Of a stretch of 64,000 nt of DNA, positions 55,905 through 64,000 are shown in pieces. The stretch is from Acidovorax sp. GBBC 1281 (GTDB lineage: Bacteria; Pseudomonadota; Gammaproteobacteria; Burkholderiales; Burkholderiaceae_C): contig NZ_CP097269.1 of NCBI RefSeq assembly GCF_028473645.1, positions 1,496,001 to 1,560,000 on the forward strand, read 5' to 3'. Every line of letters starts with the position of its first letter. The first letter of the stretch is position 1. The notes beneath the pieces are model-generated. The model worked only from the letters and a program-made list of their open reading frames with translations, did not search any database and had not been told where the DNA came from. The translations under genes were made by a program, and so were the position numbers.

Positions 55905-58295
55905 ATGTCTGCACTCTTCAACGCGACCGCCCTGGTCGTTCCGTTTGAAAACCTGAGAATGACCGACGTCGAGTCGGTGGGCGGCAAAAACGCCTCCCTC
56001 GGCGAGATGATCTCCCAGCTGCCCCAGGGCGTTCGCGTTCCCACGGGCTTTGCCACCACCGCCCACGCGTTCCGCCAGTTCCTCGCCCACGACGGCCTGG
56101 CCGACAAGATCAGCAAGCGCCTCGCCGCGCTGGACACCGAAGACGTGCGCGCCCTGGCCGCTGCCGGCGCGGAGATCCGTGCCATGGTCGAGGCCCAGCC
56201 CTTCCCGGCCGACCTGCAGCAGGCGATCGCCGAAGCCTTCGCAAAACTGTCCGAAGGCAACCCCCAGGCGAGCTTTGCCGTGCGTTCGTCCGCCACGGCG
56301 GAAGACCTGCCCGATGCCTCGTTCGCGGGCCAGCAGGAAACCTTTCTCAACGTGGTCGGCATCGACGACGTGCTGCACAAGATGAAGGAGGTGTTCGCCT
56401 CCCTGTACAACGACCGCGCCATCAGCTACCGCGTGCACAAGGGCTTCGCGCACGACGTGGTCGCCCTGTCGGCCGGCGTGCAGCGCATGGTGCGCTCCGA
56501 CCTGGGTGCGGCCGGTGTGATGTTCACCATCGACACCGAGTCCGGCTTCGAAGAGGTGGTCTTCATCACCAGCAGCTATGGCCTGGGCGAGACGGTCGTG
56601 CAGGGCGCCGTGAATCCCGACGAGTTCTATGTGCACAAGCCCATGCTCCAGGCGGGCAACAAGGCCGTGATCCGCCGCAACCTGGGCTCCAAGCTGGTGC
56701 AGATGGTCTTCGCCTCGGCCGAGGAGAAGGCCGCCACCGGCAAGCTGGTCAAGACGGTGGAAGTGGCGACCGAGCAGCGCAACCGCTTCTCGCTGTCCGA
56801 TGCCGACGTAGAGCAACTGGCGCACTACGCCCTGGTGATCGAACAGCACTACGGCCGCCCGATGGACATCGAATGGGGCAAGGACGGCACCGACGGCCTG
56901 CTCTACATCCTGCAGGCCCGCCCCGAGACGGTGAAGAGCCAGTCCAAGGGCCAGGCCGAGCAGCGCTTCAAACTGAAAGGCACGGGCACCGTGCTGGCCG
57001 AAGGCCGTGCCATCGGCCAGAAGATCGGCACCGGCCCCGTGCGCCTGGTGAGCGACATCGCCGAAATGGACAAGGTGCAGCCCGGCGACGTGCTGGTCAC
57101 CGACATGACCGATCCCAACTGGGAGCCCGTGATGAAGCGCGCCAGCGCCATCGTCACCAACCGCGGCGGTCGCACCTGCCATGCGGCCATCATCGCGCGT
57201 GAACTGGGCATTCCCGCCGTGGTGGGCTGCGGCGACGCCACCAGCCTGCTCAAGGACGGCACGCTGGTGACGGTGAGCTGCGCCGAGGGCGACACCGGCA
57301 AGATCTACGACGGTCTGCTCGAAACCGAGGTGACCGAGGTGCAGCGCGGCGAAATGCCCAAGATCGGCACCAAGATCATGATGAACGTGGGCAACCCGCA
57401 ACTGGCCTTCGACTTCTGCCAGCTGCCCAACGACGGCGTGGGCCTGGCCCGGCTGGAGTTCATCATCAACAACAACATCGGTGTGCACCCCAAGGCCATC
57501 CTGGACTACCCCGCCGTCGATGCCGACCTGAAGAAGGCCGTGGAATCGGTGGCGCGCGGCCATGCCTCGCCCCGTGCGTTCTACGTGGACAAGGTGGCCG
57601 AGGGCGTGGCCACCATCGCCGCCGCCTTCTGGCCCAAGCCGGTGATCGTGCGCCTGTCGGATTTCAAGTCCAACGAGTACCGCAAGCTCATCGGCGGCAG
57701 CCGCTACGAGCCCGAGGAAGAGAACCCGATGCTGGGCTTCCGTGGCGCGGCGCGCTACATCAGCGCCGATTTCGGCGAGGCGTTCGCGATGGAGTGCGAC
57801 GCCATCAAGCGCGTGCGCGGCGAGATGGGGCTGACCAACGTGCAGGTGATGGTGCCCTTCGTGCGCACGCTGGGCCAGGCCGACAAGGTCACCCAGCTGC
57901 TGGCCAAGCATGGCCTGAAGCGCGGCGAGGCCGAGCTGAAGGTCATCATGATGTGCGAGGTGCCCAGCAACGCCGTGCTGGCGGACGAGTTCCTGCAGTA
58001 CTTCGACGGGTTCTCGATCGGCTCCAACGACCTGACCCAGCTCACGCTGGGCCTGGACCGCGACTCGGGGCTCGAGCTGCTCGCGCAGGACTTCGACGAA
58101 CGCGACCCCGCCGTGCTGGCGCTGCTTTCGCGCGCCATCGCCGCCTGCAAGGCCCAGGGCAAGTACGTGGGCATTTGCGGCCAGGGCCCCAGCGACCACC
58201 CGGACTTCGCCGAGTGGCTGGCCAAGGAAGGCATCTCGTCGATCTCGCTCAACCCCGACAGCGTGATCGCCACCTGGCAGCAACTGGCCCGCTGA
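55905..58295 (+). CDS. ppsA: Phosphoenolpyruvate synthase
   Basis: A 796-aa enzyme converting pyruvate and ATP to PEP, AMP and phosphate, needed for growth on C3 acids. It has an N-terminal ATP-binding domain ([33 protein letters not shown]), the phosphohistidine domain with His426 ([14 protein letters not shown]) preceded by the threonine targeted by PpsR, and a C-terminal PEP/pyruvate barrel ([24 protein letters not shown]). GGAG lies upstream of the ATG. Confidence 0.96.
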   Translation: MSALFNATALVVPFENLRMTDVESVGGKNASLGEMISQLPQGVRVPTGFATTAHAFRQFLAHDGLADKISKRLAALDTEDVRALAAAGAEIRAMVEAQPFPADLQQAIAEAFAKLSEGNPQASFAVRSSATAEDLPDASFAGQQETFLNVVGIDDVLHKMKEVFASLYNDRAISYRVHKGFAHDVVALSAGVQRMVRSDLGAAGVMFTIDTESGFEEVVFITSSYGLGETVVQGAVNPDEFYVHKPMLQAGNKAVIRRNLGSKLVQMVFASAEEKAATGKLVKTVEVATEQRNRFSLSDADVEQLAHYALVIEQHYGRPMDIEWGKDGTDGLLYILQARPETVKSQSKGQAEQRFKLKGTGTVLAEGRAIGQKIGTGPVRLVSDIAEMDKVQPGDVLVTDMTDPNWEPVMKRASAIVTNRGGRTCHAAIIARELGIPAVVGCGDATSLLKDGTLVTVSCAEGDTGKIYDGLLETEVTEVQRGEMPKIGTKIMMNVGNPQLAFDFCQLPNDGVGLARLEFIINNNIGVHPKAILDYPAVDADLKKAVESVARGHASPRAFYVDKVAEGVATIAAAFWPKPVIVRLSDFKSNEYRKLIGGSRYEPEEENPMLGFRGAARYISADFGEAFAMECDAIKRVRGEMGLTNVQVMVPFVRTLGQADKVTQLLAKHGLKRGEAELKVIMMCEVPSNAVLADEFLQYFDGFSIGSNDLTQLTLGLDRDSGLELLAQDFDERDPAVLALLSRAIAACKAQGKYVGICGQGPSDHPDFAEWLAKEGISSISLNPDSVIATWQQLAR

Positions 58296-58314
58296 CGGCC
58301 CCGGTCCGGCCACC

Positions 58315-58677
58315 ATGCCCACGCGCCCATCGGCGATCGAGGAGCCCGGGGCCGGACATCCCTTTCCGCCCGACCTGCACGATGCCCGCCACCTCTGGCT
58401 GAAGGCGGGACTGCTGCTGGCCTGGGCCGCGGTGTCCTTCGGGGCCTGCTACTTCGCCCGCGACCTGCAGTTCATGGTGGTGGGGGGCTGGCCGCTGGGG
58501 TACTGGATCGCGTCGCAGGGCGCGGTGCTGGTGTTCATCGGCATCGTGGCGATCTACTGCGCGGCGATGAACCATTTCGAGCGGCAGGACGCGAACGCGG
58601 TGGCCGGTGGTGCGGACACGCCGCCGTCCACCCCCGACGCGCCCGGCCCGGGCGCCCCCGGCAAGCCGCATGGCTGA
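58315..58677 (+). CDS. DUF4212 symporter small subunit
   Basis: A 120-aa protein with two membrane helices (KAGLLLAWAAVSFGACYFA and the stretch after WPLGYWIASQGAVLVFIGIVAIY), the form of DUF4212 subunits. These occur directly upstream of VC_2705-type sodium:solute symporters. It overlaps the symporter start by 8 bp. Its Pro-rich tail extends past the conserved region. Confidence 0.9.
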   Translation: MPTRPSAIEEPGAGHPFPPDLHDARHLWLKAGLLLAWAAVSFGACYFARDLQFMVVGGWPLGYWIASQGAVLVFIGIVAIYCAAMNHFERQDANAVAGGADTPPSTPDAPGPGAPGKPHG

Positions 58678-60763
58678 CGCGCCGCCGCAAGCTGCCTACG
58701 GCCGGCGGCTGCGCCGCATCCTTGCGCTCTACGTGGCCGGGGTGATCGCCTTCCTGGCCGTCATGGCCTGGGCCGAGCAGCGCGGCCTGTCGCGCCACTG
58801 GATCGGCCCCATCTTCCTGTTCCTGTCCGTCATGGTCTATGCGGCCATCGGCGTGTATGGGCGCACGACCGATGCCGACGAGTACTACGTCGCCGGGCGC
58901 CGCATTCCGCCCGTGTACAACGGCATGGCGGCGGCGGCCGACTGGATGAGCGCGGCCTCGTTCATCAGCCTGTCGGGCGCGCTGTACCTGCAGGGCTTCT
59001 CGGGGGTGCCGGGGCAGGCCGGCGGGCTGGCCTATCTGCTGGGCTGGACGGGCGGGTTCTGCCTCGTGGCCCTGCTGATCGCGCCGCACCTGCGGGCCAT
59101 GAACCTCTACACCATCCCGGAATTCTTTCAGGTGCGTTTCGGCGGGCGCTGGCCGCGCGTGATCGCAGCGCTCGCGGCCGTGCTGTGCTCGTTCACCTAC
59201 GTGGTGGCGCAGATCTACGGCGTGGGCCTGATCGCATCGCGGCTCACGGGCGTTCAGTTCGAGATCGGCATCATGCTGGGCCTGGGCGGGGTGCTGCTGT
59301 GCTCCTTCCTGGGCGGCATGCGCGCCATCACCTGGACGCAGGTGGCGCAGTACGTGATGCTGCTGCTCGCGTTCCTCATTCCCGTCTCCTGGCTGGCCTA
59401 CAAGCAGCTGGGCAATCCCCTGGCACCGCTGGTGTACGGCACCCAGATCGGCAAGATCGCCGACATGGAGGCCCGGCTGCTCGCCGACCCCGCGGAGCGC
59501 CAGGTGGTGGCGGCCTACCAAGCGCGGGCCCAGGAGCTGCAGGCCCGGCTGCAGGATGTGGGCGCGGCGCTGGAGCGCGAGCGCGAAGCGGCCCGCCAGC
59601 GCATCCGCCAACTGCGCGACCAGAACGCGGACGTCGGCCTCATCGTGGCGGCCAGCCGGGAGCTGGCCACCATGCCGCGCGACGAGGACACGGCCCGCGA
59701 GCGCTGGAGCCGCGAGATGCGCGAGAGCGAAGAGCGCGCCCGCCCCCTGGGCGGCCTGCCCGCGCACAGCCAGCCCTACGTGGGCGACCCGGACGGCCCG
59801 CCCGAGGCGCAGCGGGCGTACGAGGACACCCGGCGCAATTTCCTCGCGCTGATGTTCTGCCTCATGGTGGGCACGGCCGGGCTGCCGCACCTGCTCACGC
59901 GCTACTACACCGTGCCCTCGGTGGCGGCCGCGCGCTCTTCGGTGGCCTGGTCGCTATTCTTCATCGCGCTGCTGTACCTCAGCGCGCCGGCGCTGGCGGT
60001 GCTGGTGAAGTTCGAGGTCATGAGCAACCTGGTCGGCAGCCCGTTCGATGCGCTGCCCAACTGGATCGGGCAGTGGGCGCGGGTGGATGCGGCGCTACTG
60101 TCGGTGGAAGACGTGAACGGCGACGGCATCGTGCAGTTCGGCGAGATCCGCTTCGGCGCCGACCTGATCATGCTGGCCACGCCCGAGCTGGGCGGGCTGC
60201 CGTATGTGATCTCGGGGCTGGTCGCCGCGGGCGGGCTGGCGGCGGCGCTCTCCACGGCCGATGGCCTGCTGCTCACCATCAGCAATGCGCTGGTGCGCGA
60301 TCTGTACTTTCACGAGACGGGCCGCAGGGCATCGCCCGAGCAGCGCGTGATCCTGACCAAGTTCACCCTGCTGGCGGTGGCGCTGTCCGCCGCGTTCGTG
60401 GCGGCGCTCAAGCGCTCGGAGATCCTGCCCATGGTGTCGGCCTCGTTCTCGCTGGCCGCCTCGGCCTTCGTGCCGGCGATGGTGCTGGGCATCTTCTGGC
60501 GCGGCGCGACGCGGCAGGGCGCGGTGGCGGGCATGCTGTGCGGGCTGGGCGTGACCGTGTACTACCTGCTGTCGCATGTGGAGGCCGTGCGCGCCATGGT
60601 GCCTGCCGTGCTGCTGGCGGAAGGCCTGTGGTTCGGCATCCAGCCGATCTCGGCCGGCGTGTTCGGCGTGCCGGTGGGACTTGCGACCGCGTGGCTGGTG
60701 AGCCTGCTCACGCGGGCGCCAGGCGCGGGCCCGTCGGTTAATTCGCGCCTGCCGGGGATGTGA
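58670..60763 (+). CDS. VC_2705 family sodium:solute symporter
   Basis: A 697-aa SSF-family carrier, related to acetate permease ActP. Core segments include DEYYVAGRRIPPVYNGMAAAADWMS, FSGVPGQAGGLAYLLGWTGG, TAGLPHLLTRYYTVP and GLAAALSTADGLLLTISNAL. A long hydrophilic, coiled-coil-like insert at ~265-400 is rich in Arg/Glu. Near residue 480, DVNGDGIVQFGEI has the spacing of an EF-hand calcium loop. Next to ppsA, a role in uptake of acetate or similar acids is plausible. Confidence 0.9.
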   Translation: MADAPPQAAYGRRLRRILALYVAGVIAFLAVMAWAEQRGLSRHWIGPIFLFLSVMVYAAIGVYGRTTDADEYYVAGRRIPPVYNGMAAAADWMSAASFISLSGALYLQGFSGVPGQAGGLAYLLGWTGGFCLVALLIAPHLRAMNLYTIPEFFQVRFGGRWPRVIAALAAVLCSFTYVVAQIYGVGLIASRLTGVQFEIGIMLGLGGVLLCSFLGGMRAITWTQVAQYVMLLLAFLIPVSWLAYKQLGNPLAPLVYGTQIGKIADMEARLLADPAERQVVAAYQARAQELQARLQDVGAALEREREAARQRIRQLRDQNADVGLIVAASRELATMPRDEDTARERWSREMRESEERARPLGGLPAHSQPYVGDPDGPPEAQRAYEDTRRNFLALMFCLMVGTAGLPHLLTRYYTVPSVAAARSSVAWSLFFIALLYLSAPALAVLVKFEVMSNLVGSPFDALPNWIGQWARVDAALLSVEDVNGDGIVQFGEIRFGADLIMLATPELGGLPYVISGLVAAGGLAAALSTADGLLLTISNALVRDLYFHETGRRASPEQRVILTKFTLLAVALSAAFVAALKRSEILPMVSASFSLAASAFVPAMVLGIFWRGATRQGAVAGMLCGLGVTVYYLLSHVEAVRAMVPAVLLAEGLWFGIQPISAGVFGVPVGLATAWLVSLLTRAPGAGPSVNSRLPGM

Positions 60764-60935
60764 ACGGCGGGTGCGCGCGCCACGGCGCACGGTGGGGCTC
60801 GCGGCGATGCGGGGGGAGGGGGATGGTGGTTATGGATAAACCCGGATTCACAAAGCCCCGACCGCGTGCGACGCTGCGCTCAGCCATCGGCCGGGCGCGT
60901 GTCCCCGACGCCGCCGAACACGATCAGGGGGAACC

Positions 60936-61427
60936 GTGCTACTCGTCAAGACATCTTCAGGCCATCTGGCCCTCAAGGACCGCCACGGGGCGCTGACCTC
61001 GCGGCAGCGTTCGGCCTTCATCCTGTTCGATGGCAAGCGCACGCTGGCACAGGTGCTGGCGGCCACCGCGACCATGGGCATCGGCATGGACGACGTACTG
61101 GCGATGGTCGGGCAGGGCCTGCTGTCGTTGCCGGACGGCAGTGCGCCGGACCTGCAGAACGCGTCGCCCGAGGGCGTGCCGGCCCCGGCGGACGCGTCGG
61201 GTGCGGCCCCGGCAACCGGCGAGGCATCCTCGCCCATGGAGCGCTACCAGGCGGCCTATCCGATCGCCACGGAAATCACGTCTAGCCTGGGGCTGCGCGG
61301 CTTTCGGCTGAACCTGGCGGTCGAGGGCGCGCGCAGTTTCGACGACCTCGCCGCACTGGCGCCGAAGATCCGCGAACTGGTGGGCGATGAAAAATACCGG
61401 CGCCTGGAGCGGGCGCTGTTCGGCTGA
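60936..61427 (+). CDS. Unknown protein of 163 residues
   Basis: It begins with GTG at 60936 behind an AGGGGGA site. The N-terminal ~70 residues (LTSRQRSAFILFDGKRTLAQVLAAT) look like a small winged-helix-type fold. A Pro/Ala linker follows, then a helical C-terminal region (MERYQAAYPIATEITSSLGLRG, KIRELVGDEKYRRLERALFG). I do not recognise the family. It may be regulatory but this is not supported by a motif. Confidence 0.6.
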   Translation: MLLVKTSSGHLALKDRHGALTSRQRSAFILFDGKRTLAQVLAATATMGIGMDDVLAMVGQGLLSLPDGSAPDLQNASPEGVPAPADASGAAPATGEASSPMERYQAAYPIATEITSSLGLRGFRLNLAVEGARSFDDLAALAPKIRELVGDEKYRRLERALFG

Positions 61428-61490
61428 CCGGCCTCGCGCAGCGGGCCGGTCCTGCCGCAGCGCCGTGGCGATGCGGCAGGAAGGCGCGGA

Positions 61491-62570
61491 TCAGGGCTGC
61501 ACGTCCACGCGGCCGTAGGCGCCGTTCACGCCCTTGTTCGGCCCCGCCACATAGAACAGCGTGTTCAGCGGCTGCTGGTTCAGGCCGTTGCCGAACGCGA
61601 TGCCGCGCACGCCGTCCAGTTGCAGGGTCGTTCCGTCCTTTTGCGCCAAGGCGCCGTTCCATTCGCCCGTTGCGGGGTCGAACGCCTGCAGCGTGCCGTC
61701 GCCTTCATTGGCGACGATCAGGCGGCTGCTGGCCCCGGCGAAGTTGCCAGGCGCCTGGGCGATGCCCCAGGGCGCGTTGAGTGTGGCGCCGGGCATGACG
61801 ATGCGCTGCGCCAGGGTGCCGTCGGTGTTGAAGGCATTCAGCGCGCCCAGGCCGGCGCCCGCCACGGCGTTGCGGCGGTTGGCGTCCTGCTGCGCATAGG
61901 TCACGTAGATGCGCGTGCCGATGGTCTGGATGCCGTAGGGCGCATAGTTGGCCGGCAGCTGCGGATCGGCGAAGTTACCCGCCAGTTGCACCTTCTGGAA
62001 GCTGGTGTCGAACACGTCGACCTTGTTATTGCGGAAGTCGGTGGCGTACAGGAAATCCGCGCCGCTGCGGGTGGCCACGGCCAGGCCCTTGTAGATCGCG
62101 CCGCCGCCGTCCCGGTAGGTCACGATGGCATTGGCCAGATCGGCTGCGGGGCTCCAGCCGGAGAGGCTGCCGTCCTCGCTGGAAAACACGAAGCGGCTGG
62201 GGCCGGTCACGCCGTTCTTGGTGACCGGGAAGCTGCTGGTGCCGCTGAAGATGATGCCGGTGGGGTTGGCCGGGGCGCTGCCAGCGGGGGGCACGGTCAC
62301 CACCAGGGTCTGCGGCACGCCGTTGCCGTCATAGAGCGTGGACTTCTGCGTGGCCGTGGCGGTCACCCAGACGAAGCCGTTCGGGTTGAAGGCGATGCCC
62401 CAGCCGTTCTTCAGGTTGGCATCGGTCTGCGTGCCTGCAATGCTGCCGTCGGACACCACGGCCTTGGCCGTGAAGGAGGTGACCGTCGGCGGGGCGTCGC
62501 TCCCGCCGCAGCCGGCCAGCACCAACGCCGTCGCCGGCACCGCACCCCACAAGATTCTGGATATTTTCAA
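61491..62570 (-). CDS. TIGR03118 family lipoprotein
   Basis: A 359-aa exported protein with a lipobox LVLAGC (Cys21) and a repeated beta-rich body that fits a beta-propeller: NGWGIAFNPNGFVWV, YKGLAVATRSGADFLYATDF, APWGIAQAPGNF, GVRGIAFGNGLNQ. It matches the TIGR03118 pattern, a family of unknown function. Anchored to a membrane facing the periplasm, by inference. Confidence 0.85.
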   Translation of the reverse strand: MKISRILWGAVPATALVLAGCGGSDAPPTVTSFTAKAVVSDGSIAGTQTDANLKNGWGIAFNPNGFVWVTATATQKSTLYDGNGVPQTLVVTVPPAGSAPANPTGIIFSGTSSFPVTKNGVTGPSRFVFSSEDGSLSGWSPAADLANAIVTYRDGGGAIYKGLAVATRSGADFLYATDFRNNKVDVFDTSFQKVQLAGNFADPQLPANYAPYGIQTIGTRIYVTYAQQDANRRNAVAGAGLGALNAFNTDGTLAQRIVMPGATLNAPWGIAQAPGNFAGASSRLIVANEGDGTLQAFDPATGEWNGALAQKDGTTLQLDGVRGIAFGNGLNQQPLNTLFYVAGPNKGVNGAYGRVDVQP

Positions 62571-62699
62571 GATTGCTCCGTTGGAAGATCGCAGTCATTT
62601 TTCTGCCGTCGTGAGTGCGGACTGCGTTGCCAAAGGTTGTGGGGGCGGTGAAAAGAAAATGGAAGCACGGGTGGGCAGGCAAGGGTGCCCCGCATGGAA

Positions 62700-62735
62700 A
62701 AAGGGCTGTGCCTTCTTGCGAAGGCACAGCCCTTT
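62700..62735 (-). terminator. Rho-independent terminator of the FKBP gene
   Basis: A perfect 16-bp stem (AAAGGGCTGTGCCTTC with its complement) and a 4-base loop. On the minus strand it is followed by T-rich TTTTTCC. It lies 56 bp after the FKBP stop. Confidence 0.88.
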
Positions 62736-62791
62736 GGGGGGGAGGCGGCGCCCACCGGGCGCCGGTCTCGGTGCGGATCACGCCGCGCCGA

Positions 62792-63151
62792 TCAGCCGCC
62801 GACGCCGAGCAACTCGACGTCGAACTTCAGCGTGGCGTTCGGCGGGATCACGCCACCGGCGCCGCGGGCACCGTAGCCCAGGGCGGCGGGAATGATCAGC
62901 GTGCGCTGACCGCCCACCTTCATGCCCTGCACGCCTTCGTCCCAGCCCTTGATCACCATGCCGGCGCCCAGGCCGAACTCGAACGGATCGTTGCGGTCGC
63001 GGCTGGAGTCGAACTTGGCGCCCTGCTCGCCGTTGTTGTAGAGCCAGCCGGTGTAGTGCACGCTGACGTGGTTGCCGCGCGTGGCCTCGGCGCCTTCGCC
63101 CACGACGGTGTCTTCGTATTGCAGGCCGGAGGGGGTGGTGGTGAATGCCAT
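62792..63151 (-). CDS. FKBP-type peptidyl-prolyl cis-trans isomerase
   Basis: A 119-aa single-domain FKBP. It contains VSVHYTGWLYNNGEQGAKFDSS, FEFGLGAGMVIKGWDEGVQGM, LIIPAALGYGARGAGGVIPP and LKFDVELL, with the aromatic pocket residues in place. It has no signal peptide and is cytoplasmic. AAGGAACACCC precedes the start. Confidence 0.95.
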   Translation of the reverse strand: MAFTTTPSGLQYEDTVVGEGAEATRGNHVSVHYTGWLYNNGEQGAKFDSSRDRNDPFEFGLGAGMVIKGWDEGVQGMKVGGQRTLIIPAALGYGARGAGGVIPPNATLKFDVELLGVGG

Positions 63152-63164
63152 GGGTGTTCCTTTC

Positions 63165-63224
63165 GAAGTGCTACTGAAATGATAGCGATATGCCCTAGTG
63201 CTTATTGCGCTGGAGCCCTAAAAG
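63165..63224. repeat. Dispersed GCTA repeat, copy 6 (extended form)
   Basis: GTGCTACTGAAATGATAGC, then ATGCCCTAG, then TTGCGCTGGAGCC. The same blocks as the copy at 39331, in the same orientation, upstream of the FKBP gene. Confidence 0.68.
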
Positions 63225-63230
63225 ACCAAA

Positions 63231-63248
63231 CCCGCGCAGCGCGCGGGT
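63231..63248 (-). terminator. Terminator-like hairpin of the HxlR-like gene
   Basis: CCCGCGC, loop AGC, GCGCGGG. On the minus strand it is followed by TTTGGTCTTTT. It lies ~50 bp after the regulator stop. Confidence 0.65.
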
Positions 63249-63296
63249 CGGACAGGGTGGCGGACGCTGGAGGGGCCTCGCGCCGGCTTGGTCGAC

Positions 63297-63602
63297 TTAC
63301 TTCTTGACCCGCGCTGCGACCCAGCGGGTGGCGAAGGCCTGCACGTCGGACAGCCGTTTGAGCAGGTCCACGCCCGAGGGGGTGACCGTGTAGCCGTCGT
63401 TGCCGTGGTCCAGCAGGCCGGCTTCGCGCAGTTCCTTGATGCGGGTGTTCAGCGTGTTGGGCGTGATGCCGCCCACGCTGTCCTGCAGCAGCCGGAAGGT
63501 TTGGGGGTGGCCGTCGCGCAGGGCCCACAGCACGCGCAACGCATAGCGGCATTCGAGCTTTTCGAACAGCTGGTTGATGGCGGCGTTTTCCTTGGAGCTC
63601 AT
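63297..63602 (-). CDS. HxlR-like winged-helix regulator
   Basis: A 101-aa single-domain DNA-binding protein. CRYALRVLWALRDGHPQTFRLLQDSVGGITPNTLNTRIKELREAGLL follows the HxlR/MarR-like winged-helix pattern (residues ~18-65), with a wing at GNDGYTVTPSG. The target is unknown. AAGGAGA lies before the start. Confidence 0.85.
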   Translation of the reverse strand: MSSKENAAINQLFEKLECRYALRVLWALRDGHPQTFRLLQDSVGGITPNTLNTRIKELREAGLLDHGNDGYTVTPSGVDLLKRLSDVQAFATRWVAARVKK

Positions 63603-63693
63603 GAAAGCTTCTCCTTGCGCGATAGAGAGATAGAAATCCGGCAGCGGGCAAAACCCGGGCGGCCGGAACGCTGTGAATATAGCGTGTAAACCA

Positions 63694-63722
63694 TTTTGCT
63701 ACAAGTTTAATAGCTCCAGAGC
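63694..63722. repeat. Dispersed GCTA repeat, copy 7
   Basis: TTTTGCTACAAGTTTAATAGC, followed by CTTGCGCTGCGGGG further on. It lies upstream of the HxlR-like gene. Confidence 0.55.
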
Positions 63723-63806
63723 AGCACCCCACTTGCGCTGCGGGGTAAAAATACTCAGGTGTTACAGGATTGTTGCACTCCTGCCACGGCCCCGGTGGAC
63801 GCTCTC

Positions 63807-64000
63807 TCAGCGCGCCGCGGCACCCGCCGACACCAGGTGCTCGACCAGCAATTGGGCGGCCGGCGCCAGGCCCGGCGCCGGCCGGAAACACAGCGCGAAC
63901 CGCCGCCGGGCCCACGGGTCGGCCATTGGCACGATGCGCACCCCTGTGGCCGCGGCGAACGGCACCGCCACCTCGGCGGGCACCACGCTGATGGCGAGGT
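63807..64000 (-). CDS. LysR family regulator (partial, only the C-terminus in the window)
   Basis: The last ~64 codons of a minus-strand gene running in from the right edge. LAISVVPAEVAVPFAAATGVRIVPM and ARRRFALCFRP fit the end of a LysR substrate-binding domain. The N-terminal HTH is outside the window. Confidence 0.7.
   Translation of the reverse strand, partial: LAISVVPAEVAVPFAAATGVRIVPMADPWARRRFALCFRPAPGLAPAAQLLVEHLVSAGAAAR

Overview
The window looks like a chromosomal stretch of a GC-rich betaproteobacterium of the family Comamonadaceae, most like Acidovorax. This rests on gene content (dapA-bamC, a parE/parC cluster, Bug-type binding proteins, DUF4148, TIGR03118), on protein-level resemblance, and on a dispersed GCTAT-N7-ATAGC repeat that I associate with this group. 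I could not search a database, so the genus is an inference. No tRNA, rRNA or CRISPR was seen.

Layout. 1-4 kb: bamC (cut by the left edge) and dapA, a methyltransferase, and an MFS carrier with a 56-aa membrane protein. 4-9.3 kb: parE, a lytic transglycosylase and parC, closely spaced on the plus strand. 9.4-13.8 kb: two chemoreceptors pointing at each other, with a RidA protein between them. 14-16.5 kb: comEC, carrying one dispersed repeat inside its reading frame. 16.6-19.3 kb: a circularly permuted ATP-grasp gene and an alpha-E gene whose start has been tandemly duplicated. 19.3-22.3 kb: DUF4148 and VF530 proteins, a LysR regulator and a hydrolase-fold protein lacking its nucleophile. 22.3-28.5 kb: an RND efflux operon (adaptor, pump, outer membrane factor) behind a SoxR/MerR-type promoter. 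28.7-30.2 kb: a succinate-semialdehyde dehydrogenase and its terminator.

30.3-36.1 kb is an accessory region. An IS903-like IS5-family element is split by an intact IS630-family element. Beyond them lies AT-richer DNA with an acetyltransferase-like gene, a membrane-anchored helical protein, a DUF6402-like protein and a small coupled membrane protein. The last two lie between two copies of a ~100-bp MITE-like repeat.

36.2-44.2 kb: a minus-strand iron-uptake cluster (DUF3649, PepSY membrane reductase-like protein, DUF3325, two TonB receptors, one DUF4198 protein) with a Fur box at its head. 44.4-47.5 kb: bacterioferritin, then ahpC and ahpF behind a probable OxyR promoter, with a strong terminator between ahpC and ahpF. 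47.6-50 kb: a patatin/ExoU-like phospholipase with a disordered Ser-rich N-terminus, a candidate secreted effector. 50.3-53.8 kb: a ModA-like binding protein, a Bug binding protein, a divergent LysR gene with a perfect palindromic operator, and a GAF protein. 53.9-64 kb: an unknown gene behind a perfect Fur box, a small membrane protein, the ppsR/ppsA pair, a DUF4212/VC_2705 symporter pair, an unknown protein, a TIGR03118 lipoprotein, an FKBP isomerase, an HxlR-like regulator and the end of a LysR gene.

Iron and peroxide handling run through the middle of the window: iron receptors, bacterioferritin, AhpCF, a second Fur site and a candidate SoxR promoter.
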